In this document: positions 32,347-34,013 of the stretch, piece after piece
How the letters are laid out: each line of letters opens with the position of its first letter
Position numbering within the stretch: the first letter of the stretch is position 1
NCBI GenBank assembly: GCA_945900785.1
Contig: CAMDJM010000051.1
Location: 1 to 34,013, forward strand
Source of the DNA: Akkermansia muciniphila
GTDB taxonomy: Bacteria > Verrucomicrobiota > Verrucomicrobiia > Verrucomicrobiales > V1-33
DNA length: 34,013 bases
Reading direction: 5' to 3'
Made by a program: the position numbers and the translations under genes
The notes under the pieces: model-generated
Told to the model about the DNA's origin: nothing
Seen by the model: only the letters and a program-made list of their open reading frames with translations
The model's database searches: none

Positions 32347-32483
32347 TCTTCCGCCTGCCCCTGCAAACACAAGGGCGACAAAGTGAAATGGAAGTCACCT
32401 TGGGAGGCCGGGCTGGGGTGGTATCCTCCAAGCCGGGGAAACTTGAATGCAAACGAAGCAGGGGCGTCCTTTCCTGGCTCGTG

Positions 32484-32498
32484 ATGCCGGTCCGGCAT
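32484..32498. promoter_or_regulatory. palindrome in the divergent metal-permease / antiporter region
   Basis: ATGCCGG-T-CCGGCAT is a perfect 7-bp inverted repeat around one base. It lies between the divergent permease (start 32346) and antiporter (start 32555). It is the right size for a dimeric regulator site. It does not resemble a Fur or Zur box I know, so the binding factor is open. Confidence 0.4.
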
Positions 32499-32554
32499 TA
32501 CGCCGATAGCGAAAGAGTATTTCCGTTACTACAAATCCATGGCATGAATAGTTG

Positions 32555-33832
32555 ATGAGTAATCTTGATCTCGCGATTCACTTCTTCCTGCAATTGGCCG
32601 TTATCCTGGTTTTTTGCCGGATTGTGGGATTGATCGCGGCGCGGTTCGGGCAGCCGCAGGTGGTGGCGGAAATGATCGCCGGCGTGCTGCTGGGGCCGTC
32701 GTTGTTCGGGCTGCTGTTGCCGGAAACCCAGGCAGCACTTTTTCCGTGGGATAAAACAACCCGGGACACGCAAAGTTACCTTTTTCCAGTCTCCCAGCTC
32801 GGGCTGGCGCTTTACATGTTCATCGTCGGTATGGAATTCCGCATGGATATCATCAGCAAGCGGCTGAAGAGTTCCATCGCGGTGTCATTGGCGGGCATGG
32901 CGGCCCCTTTTGCGCTGGGAGCGCTGCTCGCGTGGTATTTGCATGGTCGTCCGGAGCTGGGGCTCTTCCCGGCCAAGGTGCCGCTGACCTCTGCCATGAT
33001 ATTTCTCGGTGCCTGCATGTGCATCACCGCCTTTCCCATGCTGGCGCGGATTATTCATTTTAAGGGCTTGGCGGGCACCACCATGGGCACGGTGGCCATC
33101 GGAGCGGGAGCGATTGATGATGCCATGGCTTGGATTCTTTTGGCGGTGGTGCTGGCCAAACTGGAAGGGGACTGGTCCCATGCCTGGCTGAATATTGGCG
33201 GGGCAGTTGGTTTTGTGATCGTCGCCTTCGTGATCATCAAGCCGCTGCTGGCCCGCGCGGAAAAATGGCTCGTCAAAGACGGCAGCCTGACGGAAACGGG
33301 GTTTGTCACCGGCCTGGCGCTGATGTGTCTGGGAGCCTGGTGGACGGACTATATACACCTGCATGCGGTATTTGGTGCTTTTGTGATGGGAGCGGTGATG
33401 CCGCGGGTGGTGATGTCCCGCGATCTCATCAGCCGGATCCAGCCTTTGGCGGTCGCCCTGCTTTTGCCGCTGTTCTTCACCTACTCCGGATTGAATACCA
33501 AGATCGGCCTCATCAACACTCCGACGCTTTGGCTGGTCTGCGGCGCGGTGTTAATCGCGGCAGTGCTGGGCAAAGGCGTGGCCTGTTATTTAGCGGCCCG
33601 CGCCACGGGGATTCCGAACCGTGAGGCTTTGGGCATTGGCACCCTGATGAATGCCCGGGGACTGATGGAACTCATCATCATCAATATCGGCTTGGAAAAA
33701 GGCGTCATTACCAAAGGCCTGTTCGCCACGCTCGTGATTATGGCGGTGGTCACCACCCTGATGGCCTCGCCTCTGTTTGAAGCTCTCGTCGGCAAACGGC
33801 CGAAGGAAACTTTTTCCGACCCCGTGACGTAA
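32555..33832 (+). CDS. CPA2-family cation:proton antiporter (Kef-type)
   Basis: This 425-residue protein has about 12 helices. The start is ATG 32555; a TTG at 32552 adds one residue. It begins AIHFFLQLAVILVF and shows the typical GQPQVVAEMIAGVLLGPSL (32-50), FPMLARII in helix 5, and GAIDDAMAWILLAVVLAK with the two Asp residues that carry cation and proton. The C-terminal half contains MNARGLMELIIINIGLE, as in many Na+/H+ and K+/H+ exchangers. No Trk/NAD-binding domain follows, unlike KefB/KefC. It regulates cytoplasmic pH or ion content. It is divergent from the DUF318 permease. Confidence 0.93.
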   Translation: MSNLDLAIHFFLQLAVILVFCRIVGLIAARFGQPQVVAEMIAGVLLGPSLFGLLLPETQAALFPWDKTTRDTQSYLFPVSQLGLALYMFIVGMEFRMDIISKRLKSSIAVSLAGMAAPFALGALLAWYLHGRPELGLFPAKVPLTSAMIFLGACMCITAFPMLARIIHFKGLAGTTMGTVAIGAGAIDDAMAWILLAVVLAKLEGDWSHAWLNIGGAVGFVIVAFVIIKPLLARAEKWLVKDGSLTETGFVTGLALMCLGAWWTDYIHLHAVFGAFVMGAVMPRVVMSRDLISRIQPLAVALLLPLFFTYSGLNTKIGLINTPTLWLVCGAVLIAAVLGKGVACYLAARATGIPNREALGIGTLMNARGLMELIIINIGLEKGVITKGLFATLVIMAVVTTLMASPLFEALVGKRPKETFSDPVT

Positions 33833-33874
33833 ACTTTCCGCGCATCCCTACCCCCAAGCCCCCTAATTAAACAT

Positions 33875-34013
33875 ATGGTTATGCCTGCCTCTCCCGACTA
33901 CGACGTCATTATCATCGGCGGCGGTCCCGCCGGAGCTGCCACCGGATCCCTGCTGGCTGAATATGGCCACCGGGTGCTCATCCTGGAGCGCGAAAAGTTC
34001 CCGCGCTATCATG
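33875..34013 (+). CDS. FAD-dependent oxidoreductase, N-terminal fragment cut by window end
   Basis: The first 46 codons are visible. After a short polar start, YDVIIIGGGPAGAATGSLLA carries the GxGxxG dinucleotide motif, and VLILEREKFPRYH follows. The pairing of this motif with KFPRYH is typical of the geranylgeranyl-reductase/flavin-dependent-halogenase group of FAD-binding monooxygenases. The ATG at 33875 is chosen, with a second in-frame ATG at 33881 possible. It lies 42 bp after the antiporter. The rest is beyond the window, so the subfamily cannot be fixed. Confidence 0.85.
   Translation, partial: MVMPASPDYDVIIIGGGPAGAATGSLLAEYGHRVLILEREKFPRYH

Overview
The window is a GC-rich bacterial chromosome segment that looks like Verrucomicrobiota. 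The phylum call is an inference. It rests on mostly weak or absent Shine-Dalgarno sequences, a secreted PQQ-type beta-propeller protein with a WDQFRGP start, a DUF4832 secreted protein, several conserved-looking but nameless proteins, and a REP-like palindrome cluster of the GGCTTCCAGCC type. Gram-negative features are clear: an RND efflux pump with a lipoprotein adaptor, and lipopolysaccharide-core-type glycosyltransferases. I found no rRNA, tRNA, CRISPR array, prophage or intact insertion sequence. No gene-free stretch reaches 300 bp.

Layout. 198-2942 (minus) is a three-gene ABC-2 export operon: ATPase, permease and a membrane-anchored helical protein. 3135-4379 (minus) is a membrane-anchored coiled-coil protein with an internal duplication. 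It is divergent from 4548-6533 (plus), which holds an IscA/HesB Fe-S protein, an HscB-like J-domain protein and a D-2-hydroxyacid dehydrogenase. 6633-9180 (plus) holds the beta-propeller protein, a membrane protein with an Ala/Glu repeat tail, and acyl carrier protein followed by a strong terminator. 9399-10369 contains CutA (minus) and a relatively AT-rich pair of overlapping small genes (plus). 10515-13437 (minus) holds an MFS transporter and an acidic protein of unknown function. 13585-15479 (plus) is a GT2/GT4 pair of the lipopolysaccharide-core type. 15514-19790 (minus) is an RND pump and its adaptor, without an outer-membrane factor. 19904-22134 has a YdjM-like membrane protein and an orphan ABC-2-like permease in divergent orientation. 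22174-24928 (minus) has a DUF4832 protein, a 109-bp palindromic repeat and aroB. 25044-27042 (plus) is an ECF-sigma / membrane protein / PDZ module. 27074-30089 has a tandem YHS-like secreted protein, a YeeZ-like epimerase, a small unknown protein and RsgA. 30098-32346 (minus) is a DUF318 permease plus a His-rich DUF1980 protein. 32555 to the end (plus) has a CPA2 antiporter and the start of an FAD-dependent oxidoreductase.

How the genes fit together. Most units are housekeeping or envelope functions: Fe-S assembly, shikimate pathway, acyl carrier, ribosome maturation, LPS core, and metal or drug export. The less ordinary parts are the His-rich metal-handling pair, the sigma/PDZ module (possibly an envelope-stress circuit), the tandem YHS protein, the REP-like element, and the unnamed proteins at 198-1115, 3135-4379, 9888-10369 and 12097-13437. 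I see no clear anti-phage, biosynthetic or mobile system. The candidates for something new are modest, and all need database comparison.
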